From Nitrosomonadales bacterium (lineage in GTDB: Bacteria > Pseudomonadota > Gammaproteobacteria > Burkholderiales > Gallionellaceae): DNA of 64,000 nt. The first letter of the stretch is position 1, and every line of letters begins with the position of its first letter. Shown piece after piece: positions 35,066 to 45,355 of this stretch. A program made the translations under genes and the position numbers. Location: assembly GCA_016208015.1 (NCBI GenBank), contig JACQYW010000009.1, forward strand, positions 124,001 to 188,000. The letters are read 5' to 3'. The notes below the pieces were generated by a model. That model made no database searches. It worked only from the letters and a program-made list of their open reading frames with translations, and had not been told where the DNA came from.

Positions 35066-37228
35066 ATGTCTATCGATCTGGCTTCAGGAATGAAGCGCTT
35101 CATCGCCCCGTGGGCACTGTTGGCAGGGATGTGCAGTTCTGTTGCCGATGCGCAACCGCTGGATGATGTGACCCTGGAATTTCAGGATCAGGGCGTCGTT
35201 GCCACGATCCGCTTGACCGGGCCGGTGCAGTATGTGAGTCATCTTCCGCAAAGCCACGGCAAGACGCTGGAGATATTCTATAACCGCGTGCCGGGCGCGA
35301 ACGCCAACGAGAAGTGGGCGGACAATGAAGTGCGCAACTCGCCGACATCCAGGCTCATCCCCGGCTTTACAGTGACGACCCGCGACCAGCAATCCAAGCC
35401 GAAACTGGTGATCGAGTTCTCGCGCGAGGCGGAATACAGCGTCGCCGCGGGCAAGGACAACCGCAGTCTGCTGATCACCATCCGTCCCGACAAACAGCAG
35501 CCGGTGAGTGACGGCCCCCTGCCTTTGTTGCCGATAGTCGGACCGGAAGCAAAGCCGGTCGCGGGTGCGGCGTTGAGCGCGGCGGAAACGGCAGCGCTGG
35601 ATATGAACAAACAGGGACGCGCACTGATGGTGCAAGGGCGGGATGCGCTTGCGGCCAAGGATAACGAAGCCGCCGTGGATGCATTCAACAAGCTGCTGCT
35701 TCTGCCGCCGAACGACTATACCCAGGATGCGCAGGAATGGATCGGCGTGGCACGCGAGCGCGCCGGGCAGGACGACAAGGCCAAGGTGGAGTACGACCTT
35801 TATCTGCGCCTGTTCCCGCAGGGAGCCGGTGCGGCGCGTGTCGCGCAGCGCATGGCCGGATTGTCGCTGGGCGGTGCAAGCAAGCTGATGAGCACGGACA
35901 CAAAGAAGAAGCAGGAAGCAAGCCTGATGGGCTTCGGCAGCATCTCGTCGCGTTATTATTACGGCAAGAGCAAGATCGACTCGACCTTCACCTTCAATGG
36001 TGCGACGACGACCGACTCTATCTCGATGACCGACCAGTCCATGCTGATCACCAGTGTGGATGCTTCCGAGCGCTACCGGAGCGAGGATTATGACGCCCGC
36101 CTGGTGTTCCGCGATGTGAATACCCGGAATCTTCTGGCCGACCAACCCAGCCTGAACCGGGTGAGCGCGGCCTATGGCGAATTCAAGGATCGCAACCGCA
36201 ATTATCTGTTGCGTCTGGGGCGGCAATCGCCCATGGGTGGCGGGGTGCAAGGCCGCTTCGATGGGCTTGCCGGATATTACGGCGAGGCGGAGGATCTGCG
36301 CGTGAATGCCGTGGCGGGTGCCTTGTCGGATTATTCCCAGGGAGGTGTCAAACCGAAGTTCTACGGCGCGAGTGTGGACAGCGGTATGTTCTCGGTCTAT
36401 GGCATCAACCAGACGGTGGAAGGCACGCTGGATCGCCGCGCGTTGGGTACGGAGTTCCGCTATTTCGAGGACAAGAATTCCGTGTTCGGCCTGCTGGATT
36501 ACGATACCTATTTCAAGGCGGTGAACGCGGCGCAAGTGATGGCCACGTCCGAGCTTGCCGACTACAAATTGAGCATGATGATCGACCATCGCAAGGCTCC
36601 CTCGCTGAGCATACGCAATGCCCTCAATGGTTCGAGCACCTCGTCTATCGATGCCTTGCTGCAAACCATGTCGGCGAGCAGCCTGCGTGATCTGGCGCGT
36701 TCGCGTACCGCCATTTCCAACATGGGACAGATCGGTGTGATGATGCCTTTCCGCACCAACTGGCAAGTGGGCGGCGATTTCCGCATCTCGAACACGACCG
36801 GTTTGCCGGCCAGCGGTACGACCGCGCTTGAAGGTATCCTGGCTGCGACACCCGGTCGCGGCACGGAAAAAGGTGTGACCGGTCAGGTCATCGGCAGCAA
36901 TATCTACACGGTGGGAGATGTCTGGTCCGGCAGCGTGACGGTGAACACCGGCTCTGCCGCGAATGGCAACACCTTCTACTTCTATAACCATACCCAGTAC
37001 AAGAACGGCTGGATGTTGGATGCTTCACTGCAACTGTCCAGCTACAAGGACCAGTTCGGTGGCAAGACGACGCGCAAATCGCCGTTGCTGCGCGGTGCCT
37101 ATCGGCTCGGAGAGCAGTTCTATATCGATGTCGACGGCGGCATCGAGCTGATCAACTATAGCGGAGCGCAATCGACCACCAAGACCACGCGTTACTTCTA
37201 CTCGGCCGGGTTGCGCTGGGATTTCTAA
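35066..37228 (+). CDS. TPR-containing outer-membrane porin of the porin-cytochrome complex
   Basis: 720 residues from 35066 (GGGAG upstream); the ATG at 35090 gives the cleaner signal peptide MKRFIAPWALLAGMCSSVADA and may be the true start. After the signal comes a beta-rich region (about 30-150), a TPR-like helical part (about 170-265; ALAAKDNEAAVDAFNKLLLLP), then a long beta-barrel half (about 290-720) ending SAGLRWDF with a terminal Phe, as expected for BAM recognition. It lies between the 12- and 13-haem genes, so it most likely sheathes a cytochrome across the outer membrane. There is no CxxCH in it. Confidence 0.85.
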   Translation: MSIDLASGMKRFIAPWALLAGMCSSVADAQPLDDVTLEFQDQGVVATIRLTGPVQYVSHLPQSHGKTLEIFYNRVPGANANEKWADNEVRNSPTSRLIPGFTVTTRDQQSKPKLVIEFSREAEYSVAAGKDNRSLLITIRPDKQQPVSDGPLPLLPIVGPEAKPVAGAALSAAETAALDMNKQGRALMVQGRDALAAKDNEAAVDAFNKLLLLPPNDYTQDAQEWIGVARERAGQDDKAKVEYDLYLRLFPQGAGAARVAQRMAGLSLGGASKLMSTDTKKKQEASLMGFGSISSRYYYGKSKIDSTFTFNGATTTDSISMTDQSMLITSVDASERYRSEDYDARLVFRDVNTRNLLADQPSLNRVSAAYGEFKDRNRNYLLRLGRQSPMGGGVQGRFDGLAGYYGEAEDLRVNAVAGALSDYSQGGVKPKFYGASVDSGMFSVYGINQTVEGTLDRRALGTEFRYFEDKNSVFGLLDYDTYFKAVNAAQVMATSELADYKLSMMIDHRKAPSLSIRNALNGSSTSSIDALLQTMSASSLRDLARSRTAISNMGQIGVMMPFRTNWQVGGDFRISNTTGLPASGTTALEGILAATPGRGTEKGVTGQVIGSNIYTVGDVWSGSVTVNTGSAANGNTFYFYNHTQYKNGWMLDASLQLSSYKDQFGGKTTRKSPLLRGAYRLGEQFYIDVDGGIELINYSGAQSTTKTTRYFYSAGLRWDF

Positions 37229-37249
37229 AACAAGTTGGTTGTATCCGCT

Positions 37250-37277
37250 GGAGATGCCGGTTCATTCCTGCATCTCC
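37250..37277. other. small hairpin between the porin and 13-haem genes
   Basis: GGAGATGC pairs with GCATCTCC across a 12-base loop. No U tract follows, so it is more likely an mRNA stability element than a terminator. Confidence 0.35.
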
Positions 37278-37315
37278 GCACGTGCATCGCCGGAAAAGAT
37301 TAACGGAGGTGGATC

Positions 37316-38473
37316 ATGAAAAGACTGGTGAGATTGTTGGGCGCTTGCGGTTTGCTCGCCTTTGTGTTGCTTGCGTCGTCGTTTACTCTACATGCCGAAA
37401 CTCAAGCTGTGGGACGCGACTTCGAACATGCGGCCACAGGTTTTCCGCTCGCGGGCGGACATGCCAGCGCGGCATGCGAGACTTGCCATGCGAAAGGGGT
37501 GTTCAAGGGGACGCCAAGGAGTTGCGATGGTTGTCATGCTCCGGGGAAGCGCGTCGTGGCGACGCCGAAATCCACCAGTCATATTGTGACCAGTGCTCCA
37601 TGCGAGACCTGCCACTTCAATACGTCGACCTTTCTGGGGGCGCGCTACAACCATGGCGCGGCCAGGGCGGGCGACTGCACTTCCTGTCATAACGGCAGAA
37701 TCTCCAAGGGTAAACATGCTGCACACGTCGCGACGGCCGCTTCCTGTGACCAGTGCCACCGTAGCAGCGCCTGGGTTCCGGCGAGCTGGAACCATACCGG
37801 GGCTGCCTACAGCGGGCAGGATTGCGTCACCTGCCACAAGGCGGGCGGGCCGGGACGCAATTACAGCTCGACCAGACACAGCGGTACCTACAACGCGCTG
37901 GGCATACTCAGTCCCTGTGCCGCGTGCCACACGAACTTCTACAGCTTCCTGAGCCACGCATACCGGCACGACAAACCGTTCGTGTCCTGCGGCGATTGCC
38001 ATGCCAATGCCATTTACGCGGACGGGGTGTCGCAAGCGGTCAACGCCATCCATGCCAGTGCGACAGCTGTTGGTATAAGCAATTGCGAATCCTGCCATGT
38101 GAGGAATTACGTGAGTTTTTCCGGCGCAAGATACAAGCACAACGATGCGGCTTTTGCGGCGGGCGATTGCCGCACATGCCATGATGGAACACATGCCGGG
38201 ATAACCGGTATTCCAGCCAATCACACAGTTGCGCTAACCACACTCATCAATCCGCCGGCGCAGTGCAATTGGTGCCACTCCACGACTTCGGCATGGGTCG
38301 GCATGAATCACGCTCAGGTGGTGCCCGGAACACCATGCAAGGCTTGCCATTTGACGGGAACAAGCAACTTTTCGGGAATGGAGCAAAAGCGCATCGGGCA
38401 CGAGGGTATGACCAGCGCGCAGGACTGTATCACCTGCCACCAGACCCGTTACGATCGCTGGAATGAGCCTTAA
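37316..38473 (+). CDS. 13-haem cytochrome c, paralogue of the 12-haem protein
   Basis: 385 residues with a signal peptide ending LHA near residue 27. Thirteen CxxCH motifs. The first half aligns with the 12-haem protein almost residue for residue ([19 protein letters not shown] against HATAACETCHVGGVFKGTE), and the ends also match. The middle differs, with an added haem stretch ([19 protein letters not shown]). One of the pair could act on the periplasmic side and the other outside; which is which cannot be read from the sequence. It ends at a strong terminator. Confidence 0.92.
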   Translation: MKRLVRLLGACGLLAFVLLASSFTLHAETQAVGRDFEHAATGFPLAGGHASAACETCHAKGVFKGTPRSCDGCHAPGKRVVATPKSTSHIVTSAPCETCHFNTSTFLGARYNHGAARAGDCTSCHNGRISKGKHAAHVATAASCDQCHRSSAWVPASWNHTGAAYSGQDCVTCHKAGGPGRNYSSTRHSGTYNALGILSPCAACHTNFYSFLSHAYRHDKPFVSCGDCHANAIYADGVSQAVNAIHASATAVGISNCESCHVRNYVSFSGARYKHNDAAFAAGDCRTCHDGTHAGITGIPANHTVALTTLINPPAQCNWCHSTTSAWVGMNHAQVVPGTPCKACHLTGTSNFSGMEQKRIGHEGMTSAQDCITCHQTRYDRWNEP

Positions 38474-38510
38474 GTCAGCAGGCCTTTTCGCCACCTGATC
38501 GTATTCGCTG

Positions 38511-38540
38511 GCCGCCGGTCGCGACCGGCGGCTTTGTATT
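38511..38540 (+). terminator. terminator after the porin-cytochrome cluster
   Basis: GCCGCCGG and CCGGCGGC pair around TCGCGA, followed by TTTGTATTGT. It closes the electron-transfer cluster before sucC. Confidence 0.85.
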
Positions 38541-38607
38541 GTCAAAATGCCTGCGCGATGCCTTGCGCTCTGGTAAATTTCGAACTGTCCCATACCGGTC
38601 AGACATC

Positions 38608-39777
38608 ATGAAAATCCACGAATATCAAGGCAAAGAGATATTGCGCGAGTTCGGCGTGCCGACCCCGCGCGGAGCTGCGTGTTTCAGTGTCGACGAGGCG
38701 GTCGCCGCCGCGCAGAAACTGGGTGGCAAGGTCTGGGTGGTGAAGGCGCAGATCCACGCGGGCGGTCGCGGCAAGGGCGGCGGGGTGAAGGTGGCGAAGT
38801 CGCTCGATGATGTGCGCCAGTACGCTGGCCAGATACTCGGCATGCAACTGGTGACGCACCAGACCGGGCCGGAAGGCCAGAAGGTGCGTCGCTTGCTGGT
38901 CGAGGAGGGTGCGCAGATCGTCAAGGAATTCTATGTCGGCATGGTGGTGGATCGCGCTTCGCAGCGCGTGGCACTGCTGGCTTCCAGCGAGGGCGGCATG
39001 GAGATCGAGGAGGTCGCCAAACATTCGCCGGAAAAGATCCGTACCGTACGTATCGATCCGGCCACCGGTTTGACCGACGCTCAGGGAGCCGAAGTGGTAC
39101 GCGCTATCGGCATCCCCGATGTGGCGAATGCCGAGGCGGTCAAAGTGCTACAGGGCCTGTACCGCGCTTTCGTCGAGAAGGACGCGATGCTGGCCGAGAT
39201 CAATCCCCTGATCCTGACGGCTGACAATCGCGTGGTGGCTCTCGATGCTAAATTCAACTTCGATTCCAATGCGCTGTATCGTCGTCCCGAGATCGTGGTC
39301 TATCGCGATCTGGACGAGGAAGACCCGGCCGAGATCGAGGCGTCGAAGTTCGACCTGTCCTACATCCAGCTCGACGGCGACATCGGCTGCCTGGTGAACG
39401 GCGCCGGTCTGGCGATGGCGACCATGGACATCATCAAGCTCTACGGTGGCAGTCCGGCCAACTTCCTCGACGTGGGCGGCGGCGCGAACAAGGAGAAGGT
39501 CACCGAGGCATTCAAGCTGATGCTGAAGAACCCGCACTTGAAAGCCATCCTGGTCAACATCTTTGGCGGCATCATGAAGTGCGACGTGATCGCCGAGGGC
39601 GTGGTCGCGGCGGCGCGCGAAGTCAGTCTCAATGTGCCGCTGGTGGTGCGGCTGGAAGGCACCAACGTCGAGCTTGGCAAGAAGATACTGGCCGAATCGG
39701 GTCTGCCCATCATCTCCGGTAGCGATATGGCGGATGCGGCACAGAAAGTCGTCGCGGCAGCGAAGGGGGCGAAATGA
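38608..39777 (+). CDS. sucC: succinyl-CoA synthetase beta subunit
   Basis: 389 residues from the ATG at 38608. ATP-grasp N terminus [20 protein letters not shown], with [16 protein letters not shown] binding nucleotide, and later [13 protein letters not shown]. It makes succinate and ATP (or GTP) from succinyl-CoA in the TCA cycle, with SucD. The length and motifs are standard; the stop overlaps sucD by four bases. Confidence 0.97.
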   Translation: MKIHEYQGKEILREFGVPTPRGAACFSVDEAVAAAQKLGGKVWVVKAQIHAGGRGKGGGVKVAKSLDDVRQYAGQILGMQLVTHQTGPEGQKVRRLLVEEGAQIVKEFYVGMVVDRASQRVALLASSEGGMEIEEVAKHSPEKIRTVRIDPATGLTDAQGAEVVRAIGIPDVANAEAVKVLQGLYRAFVEKDAMLAEINPLILTADNRVVALDAKFNFDSNALYRRPEIVVYRDLDEEDPAEIEASKFDLSYIQLDGDIGCLVNGAGLAMATMDIIKLYGGSPANFLDVGGGANKEKVTEAFKLMLKNPHLKAILVNIFGGIMKCDVIAEGVVAAAREVSLNVPLVVRLEGTNVELGKKILAESGLPIISGSDMADAAQKVVAAAKGAK

Positions 39778-40655
39778 GCATCCTCATCAATAAAGACACC
39801 AGAGTCATCACCCAGGGCATGACCGGCAAGGTCGGCCAGTTCCATACTTTTCATTGCAAGCAGTATGCGAACGGCGCGAATTGTTTCGTGGCCGGGGTGA
39901 ATCCCAAAAAAGCGGGCGAAGATTTCGAGGGCATCCCGGTGTATGCCTCGGTGCGCGATGCGAAAGCGGCGACCGGTGCGACCGTGTCGGTGATCTATGT
40001 GCCGCCCTCGGGCGCGGCGGCGGCCATCGACGAAGCGGTGGATGCCGATCTGGATCTGGTCATTTGCATCACCGAAGGTATTCCGGTGCACGACATGCTG
40101 AAGACGCGCTACAGGATGCAGGGCAAGCGCACGATTTTGATCGGCCCCAACTGCCCCGGCCTGATCACGCCGGACGAGATCAAGATCGGCATCATGCCCG
40201 GCCATATCCACAAGAAGGGCCGCATCGGCGTGGTGTCGCGCTCCGGTACGCTCACCTACGAGGCGGTCGGGCAGCTCACTGCGCTGGGTTACGGACAATC
40301 GTCCTGCGTCGGCATCGGCGGCGACCCGATCAACGGCCTCAAGCACATCGACGTGATGAAGCTGTTCAACGACGATCCTGAAACGGATGCGGTGATCATG
40401 GTCGGCGAGATCGGCGGCAGCGACGAGGAAGAATGCGCGCGCTGGATCAAGGCGAACATGAAGAAGCCGGTGGTCGGTTTCATCGCCGGGGTGACTGCGC
40501 CGGAAGGCAAGCGCATGGGCCATGCCGGGGCGATCATCTCCGGCGGACAGGGCGGCGCCAACGAGAAGCTGGCGGTGATGGAAGAGTCCGGCATTCACAT
40601 CACGCGCAATCCGGCGGAGATGGGGCGCCTGATGCAGAAAGTTCTGAAAGGCTGA
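39774..40655 (+). CDS. sucD: succinyl-CoA synthetase alpha subunit
   Basis: 293 residues. CoA-binding Rossmann part ([14 protein letters not shown]), NCPGLITP in the middle, and the active-site phospho-His in [14 protein letters not shown] near residue 246. It forms the catalytic heteromer with SucC. The gene follows sucC with an ATGA overlap and is followed three bases later by terC. Confidence 0.97.
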   Translation: MSILINKDTRVITQGMTGKVGQFHTFHCKQYANGANCFVAGVNPKKAGEDFEGIPVYASVRDAKAATGATVSVIYVPPSGAAAAIDEAVDADLDLVICITEGIPVHDMLKTRYRMQGKRTILIGPNCPGLITPDEIKIGIMPGHIHKKGRIGVVSRSGTLTYEAVGQLTALGYGQSSCVGIGGDPINGLKHIDVMKLFNDDPETDAVIMVGEIGGSDEEECARWIKANMKKPVVGFIAGVTAPEGKRMGHAGAIISGGQGGANEKLAVMEESGIHITRNPAEMGRLMQKVLKG

Positions 40656-40658
40656 GCA

Positions 40659-41390
40659 ATGCTGGAAATGTTTCAAACTCCCCAGTTCTGGGTGGATGTG
40701 TTCAAGATCATCATGATCGACCTGCTACTTTCCGGCGACAACGCGGTGGTCATCGCGCTGGCCTGCCGCAACCTGCCGGAAGCGCAACGAAGAAAAGGCA
40801 TCATGTGCGGCGTGGGTGGAGCGATCGGCTTGCGTATCGTGCTGACCTTTTTCGCGGTCAGTTTGTTGTCACTGCCTTATTTGAAACTGGTCGGCGCGCT
40901 GTTGCTGCTGTGGATAGGCGTCAAGCTGATCCTGCCGGAAGAAGAACATGGCGAGGGCAACATCAAGGCCGAAACGCATCTGTGGGGCGCGATCAAGACC
41001 ATCATCATCGCCGACTTCGTGATGAGCCTGGACAATGTGATCGGCGTCGCCGCCGCCGCAAAGGGCAACGTCGGCCTGCTGGTGTTCGGCTTGCTGGTCA
41101 GCATCCCGCTGATCGCCTGGAGCAGCCAGTTGGTGCTGAAGCTGATCGATCGCTATCCCTTCATCATCTATGCGGGCGGGGCATTGTTGGGTTATGTGGC
41201 GGGCGAGATGTTGGTGACCGAGGCCGCGTTCAAGGAGCTGGTCGAGGCGCGGCATTATCTGCATTGGCTGATTCCTGCGCTGGGGGCGATCTTTGTACTG
41301 GCGATGGGCTGGTGGCTGGCGCAGCGCATGGCGAGGAAGATCCCTGCGGTGCATCTGGTCGATGTGGATGCGACACGCGATAAATCATGA
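40659..41390 (+). CDS. TerC-family integral membrane protein
   Basis: 243 residues with about seven helices. The family signature acidic helices are present: LLSGDNAVVIALACRNLP near residue 20 and ADFVMSLDNVIGVAAAAKG near 113. TerC/YjbE-type proteins are linked to metal (often manganese) export or tellurite resistance. Immediately downstream of sucD, so possibly co-transcribed, though there is no functional link that I know of. The substrate is unknown. Confidence 0.88.
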   Translation: MLEMFQTPQFWVDVFKIIMIDLLLSGDNAVVIALACRNLPEAQRRKGIMCGVGGAIGLRIVLTFFAVSLLSLPYLKLVGALLLLWIGVKLILPEEEHGEGNIKAETHLWGAIKTIIIADFVMSLDNVIGVAAAAKGNVGLLVFGLLVSIPLIAWSSQLVLKLIDRYPFIIYAGGALLGYVAGEMLVTEAAFKELVEARHYLHWLIPALGAIFVLAMGWWLAQRMARKIPAVHLVDVDATRDKS

Positions 41391-41403
41391 TGTGGAGGTG
41401 TGT

Positions 41404-41829
41404 ATGAAAGTATTGATCCCGGTGGATGGTTCCGCTGCCGCCAACCGTGCGGTGGAACATGTGATCGCCAGCGCGGCCTGGCTGAAAGAAACACCGCAGA
41501 TCCATCTGCTCAATGTGCAATGGAAGCTGGCGTCCGGCAATGTGAAGCTGTTCATCAGCCAGGATACGATCAACGACTATTACCGCGAGCAGGGCATGGC
41601 CGCACTGGCCGACGCCCGAGCCAGGCTGGACGCAGCCGGGCTCGCCTACAGCTACCATATCGCCATCGGTACACCGGCGGAAGCCATCGTCGAGGCCGCG
41701 CAGGAGCAGCAGGTGGACCAGATCGTCATCAGTGCGCATGGGCAGGGAACGCTTAGCAATATGCTGCTGGGTTCAGTGGCCAGCAAGGTTGCCCACATGG
41801 CGCCGATCCCGGTCTTGTTGGTTAAGTGA
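41404..41829 (+). CDS. universal stress protein (UspA family)
   Basis: 141 residues from the ATG at 41404. MKVLIPVDGSAAANRAVEHV opens the fold, and the C-terminal ATP-binding segment SAHGQGTLSNMLLGSVASKV retains the G-2x-G-9x-GS pattern with small changes. It is a cytosolic dimer expected to respond to stress or energy state. It follows terC after 13 bases. Confidence 0.92.
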   Translation: MKVLIPVDGSAAANRAVEHVIASAAWLKETPQIHLLNVQWKLASGNVKLFISQDTINDYYREQGMAALADARARLDAAGLAYSYHIAIGTPAEAIVEAAQEQQVDQIVISAHGQGTLSNMLLGSVASKVAHMAPIPVLLVK

Positions 41830-41929
41830 AATAACTGATAAATCAAACAGGTATGGCCTGGGTTTGAAAAATGTTTTAGTATCCGCCCTAGCAGGCTCAG
41901 GGAATGCAGGAAAACGGGCAGGGCGATAA

Positions 41930-44446
41930 ATGAAAAAAACATTTTGGAAAACTGATTGGTTCACGGGATTGCTGGTCGCGCTGGTATTCCTGTTCATCGC
42001 CAATAGTGATCTGATTCAGAGTCTCGAGCGCAAGGCATACGACTGGGGTGTGCTGGCTTCGTCACGCGAGCCGAGCGACAAGATCGCGATCATCGCCATC
42101 GATGAGCAGAGTCTGAACAACCTGGGCCGCTGGCCGTGGCCGCGTGAAAAGCAGGCCCTGATGCTGGAAAAGCTGGCTGAAGGCCACGCGAAAGTGGTCG
42201 GACATACCGTTCTGTTCACCGAGCCGCAAGTCGATGCGGGTCTGGATTACATCAACAAGATCGGCTCCATCCTCTCGGACTCCTCCCTGAAGCGCAGTAA
42301 CCCGGCTGAATATGCGCAGCTGGAGGCGTTGCTGCAGGATGCATTGCTGCATCTGGATAATGACCAGAAACTTGCGGAAAGCATGCTCAAGGCCAACAAC
42401 GTGCTATTGGGCATGTTCTTCGAACTGGGCGAGCCGCAAGGCCGACCGGATAGCGCTCTGCCGGATTACGTGCTGAAGAATAATCTGACCGGTATTCAAG
42501 GCGGGGAGGAGTCCATGCTCCCTATCCCGTCGATGAATGCACTGATTCCGATCCCGGTGCTGGGGTCTACCGCATTGGCCATCGGCCACCTGAACTCGAC
42601 TCCGGATATCGACGGCGGTGTGCGCACCGAGCCGTTGGTGGTCGGCTATTTCGATCAATTCTACCCATCGCTGTCGCTGATGCTGGCGGCGAAGAGCCTG
42701 AATCTGGAACCCAAGGACATTCAAGTCACCTTGGGTGAAGGTGTCAAAGTGGGTAACTTGAAGATCGCCACCGATCCCGATCTGCGCATGCATACCTATT
42801 TCTACGCTGATCGCGATGGCAAGTCGGCGTTCCAGGTTGATTCGTTCTATGACGTGTTGAGCGGCAAGATCCCGCCGGAGAAATATCGCGACAAGATCGT
42901 TCTGATCGGCGCGACGGCTGCTGGCGTTGGCGATTACCAGGTGACGCCGATCTCTGCGTCGACACCGCCGGTACTGACGCTGGCCCATTCGGTATCCAGC
43001 ATCCTGAAGCAGGACTTCTTTATGGTGCCAAGCTGGGGCTTCCTGGCTGAAAGCGCGGTATTCCTTGCGGTTGCGCTCTACTTGATCCTGTTGATGCCGC
43101 GCTTGAGTGCAGGTTTGGCGGCGGTGATCACGGGCGGGTTGTTCGTGGTGTTGCTGAGCGTGCATTTTGTTTTGATGACGACTCAGGCGATGTGGCTGCA
43201 ACTGATGTTGCCGTCGGCGCTGTTGCTGGTCGGTCACTTGTTGTTGACCACCAAGCGCTTCCTGATGACTGAGCAAGGCAAGATCAAGTCCGATGCCGAT
43301 TCGGCGGAAAGCAACCGCATGCTGGGCCTGGCATTCCAGGGGCAGGGGCAACTGGATATCGCGTTCGACAAGTTCCGCAAGGTGCCGATGGACGACAGCC
43401 TGATGGATGTGATGTACAACCTGGGGCTGGATTTCGAACGCAAACGCCAGTTCAACAAGGCGGAGTCGGTATTCAAGTACATGTCCGACTACAACCCCAA
43501 ATTCCGCGATCTGGAAGCACGCATGGTTCAGTCCAGGGCGATGTCGGAAACGATCATCCTCGGCGGCAATTCCGGTCGTAGTAACGACAGCACGATGAAG
43601 CTGGATCAGGCGGGCCTTTCCAAACCGATGCTCGGCCGTTACGAGATCGAGAAGGAGTTGGGCAAGGGCGCGATGGGCGTGGTCTACCTGGGCAAGGACC
43701 CGAAGATCAGCCGTGTCGTGGCGATCAAGACGATGGCCCTGTCGCAGGAGTTCGAGGCGGACGAACTGGAAGACGTCAAGGCGCGTTTCTTCCGCGAGGC
43801 CGAGACCGCCGGGCGCCTGAACCACCCGAACATCGTCACCATGTACGACGCGGGCGAGGAGCACGATCTGGCCTATATCGCCATGGAGTTCCTCAAAGGC
43901 AAGGATCTGGTGATGTACACCAAGCAGCCCAATCTGTTGCCGCTGCCTAAGGTTTTGAGCATCGTGGCACGCGTGGCAGACGCACTGAGTTACGCGCACA
44001 GTCTGAACGTGGTGCACCGCGACATCAAACCGGCCAACATCATGTACGACAACGAGAGTGATACGGTGAAAGTCACCGACTTCGGAATCGCGCGTATCAC
44101 CGACTCTTCCAAGACCAAGACCGGCATGGTGCTCGGTACGCCTTCCTACATGTCGCCGGAGCAATTGGCGGGAACCAAGATAGAGGGCCATTCCGACCTG
44201 TTCTCGCTGGGTGTGAGCCTGTACCAACTGGCCTGTGGTAAGCTGCCGTTCGAGGGAGATTCCATGGCCCAATTGATGTTCCGCATCGCCAACGAGCAGC
44301 CCACCGATATTCTGAGCGTCAATCCCGATGTGCCGCCATGTGTCGTGGCCATCATCAACAGGGCGATCGCCAAGAAGGTCGGGGATCGTTACCAGAGCGG
44401 CGGCGAAATGGCCGAGGCGATCAGACAGTGCGCGGCGACTTTGTGA
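41930..44446 (+). CDS. CHASE2-sensor serine/threonine protein kinase
   Basis: 838 residues. A first helix (about 12-28), a large periplasmic CHASE2 domain (about 35-350; IAIIAIDEQSLNNLGRWPWPR), three helices (about 367-440), a TPR-like linker (about 460-530), and a Hanks-type kinase domain (about 567-838). The kinase has GKGAMGVVYLGKD, the Lys in VVAIKTM, HRDIKPANIMYD near 697, DFGIARI near 717 and SYMSPEQ near 740, so all catalytic residues are present. It heads the signalling island and is matched by the phosphatase and FHA genes that follow. Confidence 0.93.
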   Translation: MKKTFWKTDWFTGLLVALVFLFIANSDLIQSLERKAYDWGVLASSREPSDKIAIIAIDEQSLNNLGRWPWPREKQALMLEKLAEGHAKVVGHTVLFTEPQVDAGLDYINKIGSILSDSSLKRSNPAEYAQLEALLQDALLHLDNDQKLAESMLKANNVLLGMFFELGEPQGRPDSALPDYVLKNNLTGIQGGEESMLPIPSMNALIPIPVLGSTALAIGHLNSTPDIDGGVRTEPLVVGYFDQFYPSLSLMLAAKSLNLEPKDIQVTLGEGVKVGNLKIATDPDLRMHTYFYADRDGKSAFQVDSFYDVLSGKIPPEKYRDKIVLIGATAAGVGDYQVTPISASTPPVLTLAHSVSSILKQDFFMVPSWGFLAESAVFLAVALYLILLMPRLSAGLAAVITGGLFVVLLSVHFVLMTTQAMWLQLMLPSALLLVGHLLLTTKRFLMTEQGKIKSDADSAESNRMLGLAFQGQGQLDIAFDKFRKVPMDDSLMDVMYNLGLDFERKRQFNKAESVFKYMSDYNPKFRDLEARMVQSRAMSETIILGGNSGRSNDSTMKLDQAGLSKPMLGRYEIEKELGKGAMGVVYLGKDPKISRVVAIKTMALSQEFEADELEDVKARFFREAETAGRLNHPNIVTMYDAGEEHDLAYIAMEFLKGKDLVMYTKQPNLLPLPKVLSIVARVADALSYAHSLNVVHRDIKPANIMYDNESDTVKVTDFGIARITDSSKTKTGMVLGTPSYMSPEQLAGTKIEGHSDLFSLGVSLYQLACGKLPFEGDSMAQLMFRIANEQPTDILSVNPDVPPCVVAIINRAIAKKVGDRYQSGGEMAEAIRQCAATL

Positions 44447-44494
44447 ACGAGATGCGGTTAAAAGAGAACGATAAGACGTTTTCAGGGGTGGAAC

Positions 44495-45319
44495 GTGGAT
44501 ATACAAGAAGCACTTGAGATAGTCAGTCAGACCAACCCGGGGATGGTGCGTTCTCACAACGAGGATAGCGTCGCGTACGATGCCGGCTGCGGCCTGGTAG
44601 TGTTGGCGGACGGGATGGGCGGCTATAATGCGGGAGAAGTGGCGAGCGGCATCGCCGTATCCGTGCTGTCCAGCGAGGTCAGGCATCATCTGGACGGTGC
44701 GCGACCGGAAGACATCGACGAGGCGGGCGAAGAGCTCGGGGTGAGGTTGCTGCGCGACAACGTGAGGAAGGCGAATCTGTCCATCTTCCACGCAGCGCAG
44801 AGCCAGCCGCAATATGCGGGCATGGGGACGACCATCGTCACTGCCCTGTTCTATGACGACCGCGTAGCGGTGGCGCATGTCGGGGATTCCCGCCTGTACC
44901 GTTTGCGCGGCGAAGATTTCGAGACCGTTACGCGCGATCATTCGCTGTTGCAGGAGCAGATCGACAGCGGCATCATCAGCAAGGAAGATGCGCGGCTCTC
45001 CAAGAACAAGAATCTGGTGACGCGCGCGGTCGGCATCGATGCCGATGTCGAGCCCGAATTGCATGTGCATGAAGTCCAGGTCGGCGATGTGTATCTGCTG
45101 TGCTCAGACGGTCTGAACGACATGGTGGAGGATGGTGATATCGGCATGACCCTGCAGATGTTGCAGAACAATCTGCCGCTGGCGGCGACACAACTTATAC
45201 AACTTGCCAACGACAATGGCGGACGCGACAACGTCTCGGTCATTCTGGTCAAGGTAAAAGGACGCTTCCCCGCCCCGCGTGGCTGGTGGGCCAAAGTGCG
45301 TTCCTGGTTCGGAAATTGA
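44495..45319 (+). CDS. PP2C-type serine/threonine phosphatase
   Basis: 274 residues from a GTG at 44495 after AGGGGTGG. Metal-binding Asp residues lie in RSHNEDS, VVLADGMGGYNAGE, CSDGLNDMVED and NGGRDNVSVIL, with VAHVGDSRLYRL as the central motif. It removes phosphate from Ser/Thr residues and would oppose the upstream kinase. It is cytosolic, with no membrane segment. Arrangement kinase-phosphatase-FHA is a classic module. Confidence 0.93.
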   Translation: MDIQEALEIVSQTNPGMVRSHNEDSVAYDAGCGLVVLADGMGGYNAGEVASGIAVSVLSSEVRHHLDGARPEDIDEAGEELGVRLLRDNVRKANLSIFHAAQSQPQYAGMGTTIVTALFYDDRVAVAHVGDSRLYRLRGEDFETVTRDHSLLQEQIDSGIISKEDARLSKNKNLVTRAVGIDADVEPELHVHEVQVGDVYLLCSDGLNDMVEDGDIGMTLQMLQNNLPLAATQLIQLANDNGGRDNVSVILVKVKGRFPAPRGWWAKVRSWFGN

Positions 45320-45355
45320 GAAAGACAGCAAGAGTTAACTACGAGGATTGATGAT

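Noticed and set aside
35084..36991. 635-codon open frame antisense to the porin gene
   Set aside because: No signal peptide or domain is seen, and the plus strand encodes a coherent signal peptide, TPR and barrel protein.
41850..41929. Sigma-54 promoter before the CHASE2-kinase gene, prompted by TAGTATCC shared with the pilA upstream region
   Set aside because: The required GG and GC at the -24/-12 spacing are not present; the shared TAGTATCC is probably chance.
42404..45070. 888-codon open frame on the minus strand
   Set aside because: It lies antisense to the clear CHASE2-kinase and PP2C genes, shows no family motif and is rich in His, Gln and Arg, as expected for an antisense frame of GC-rich genes.
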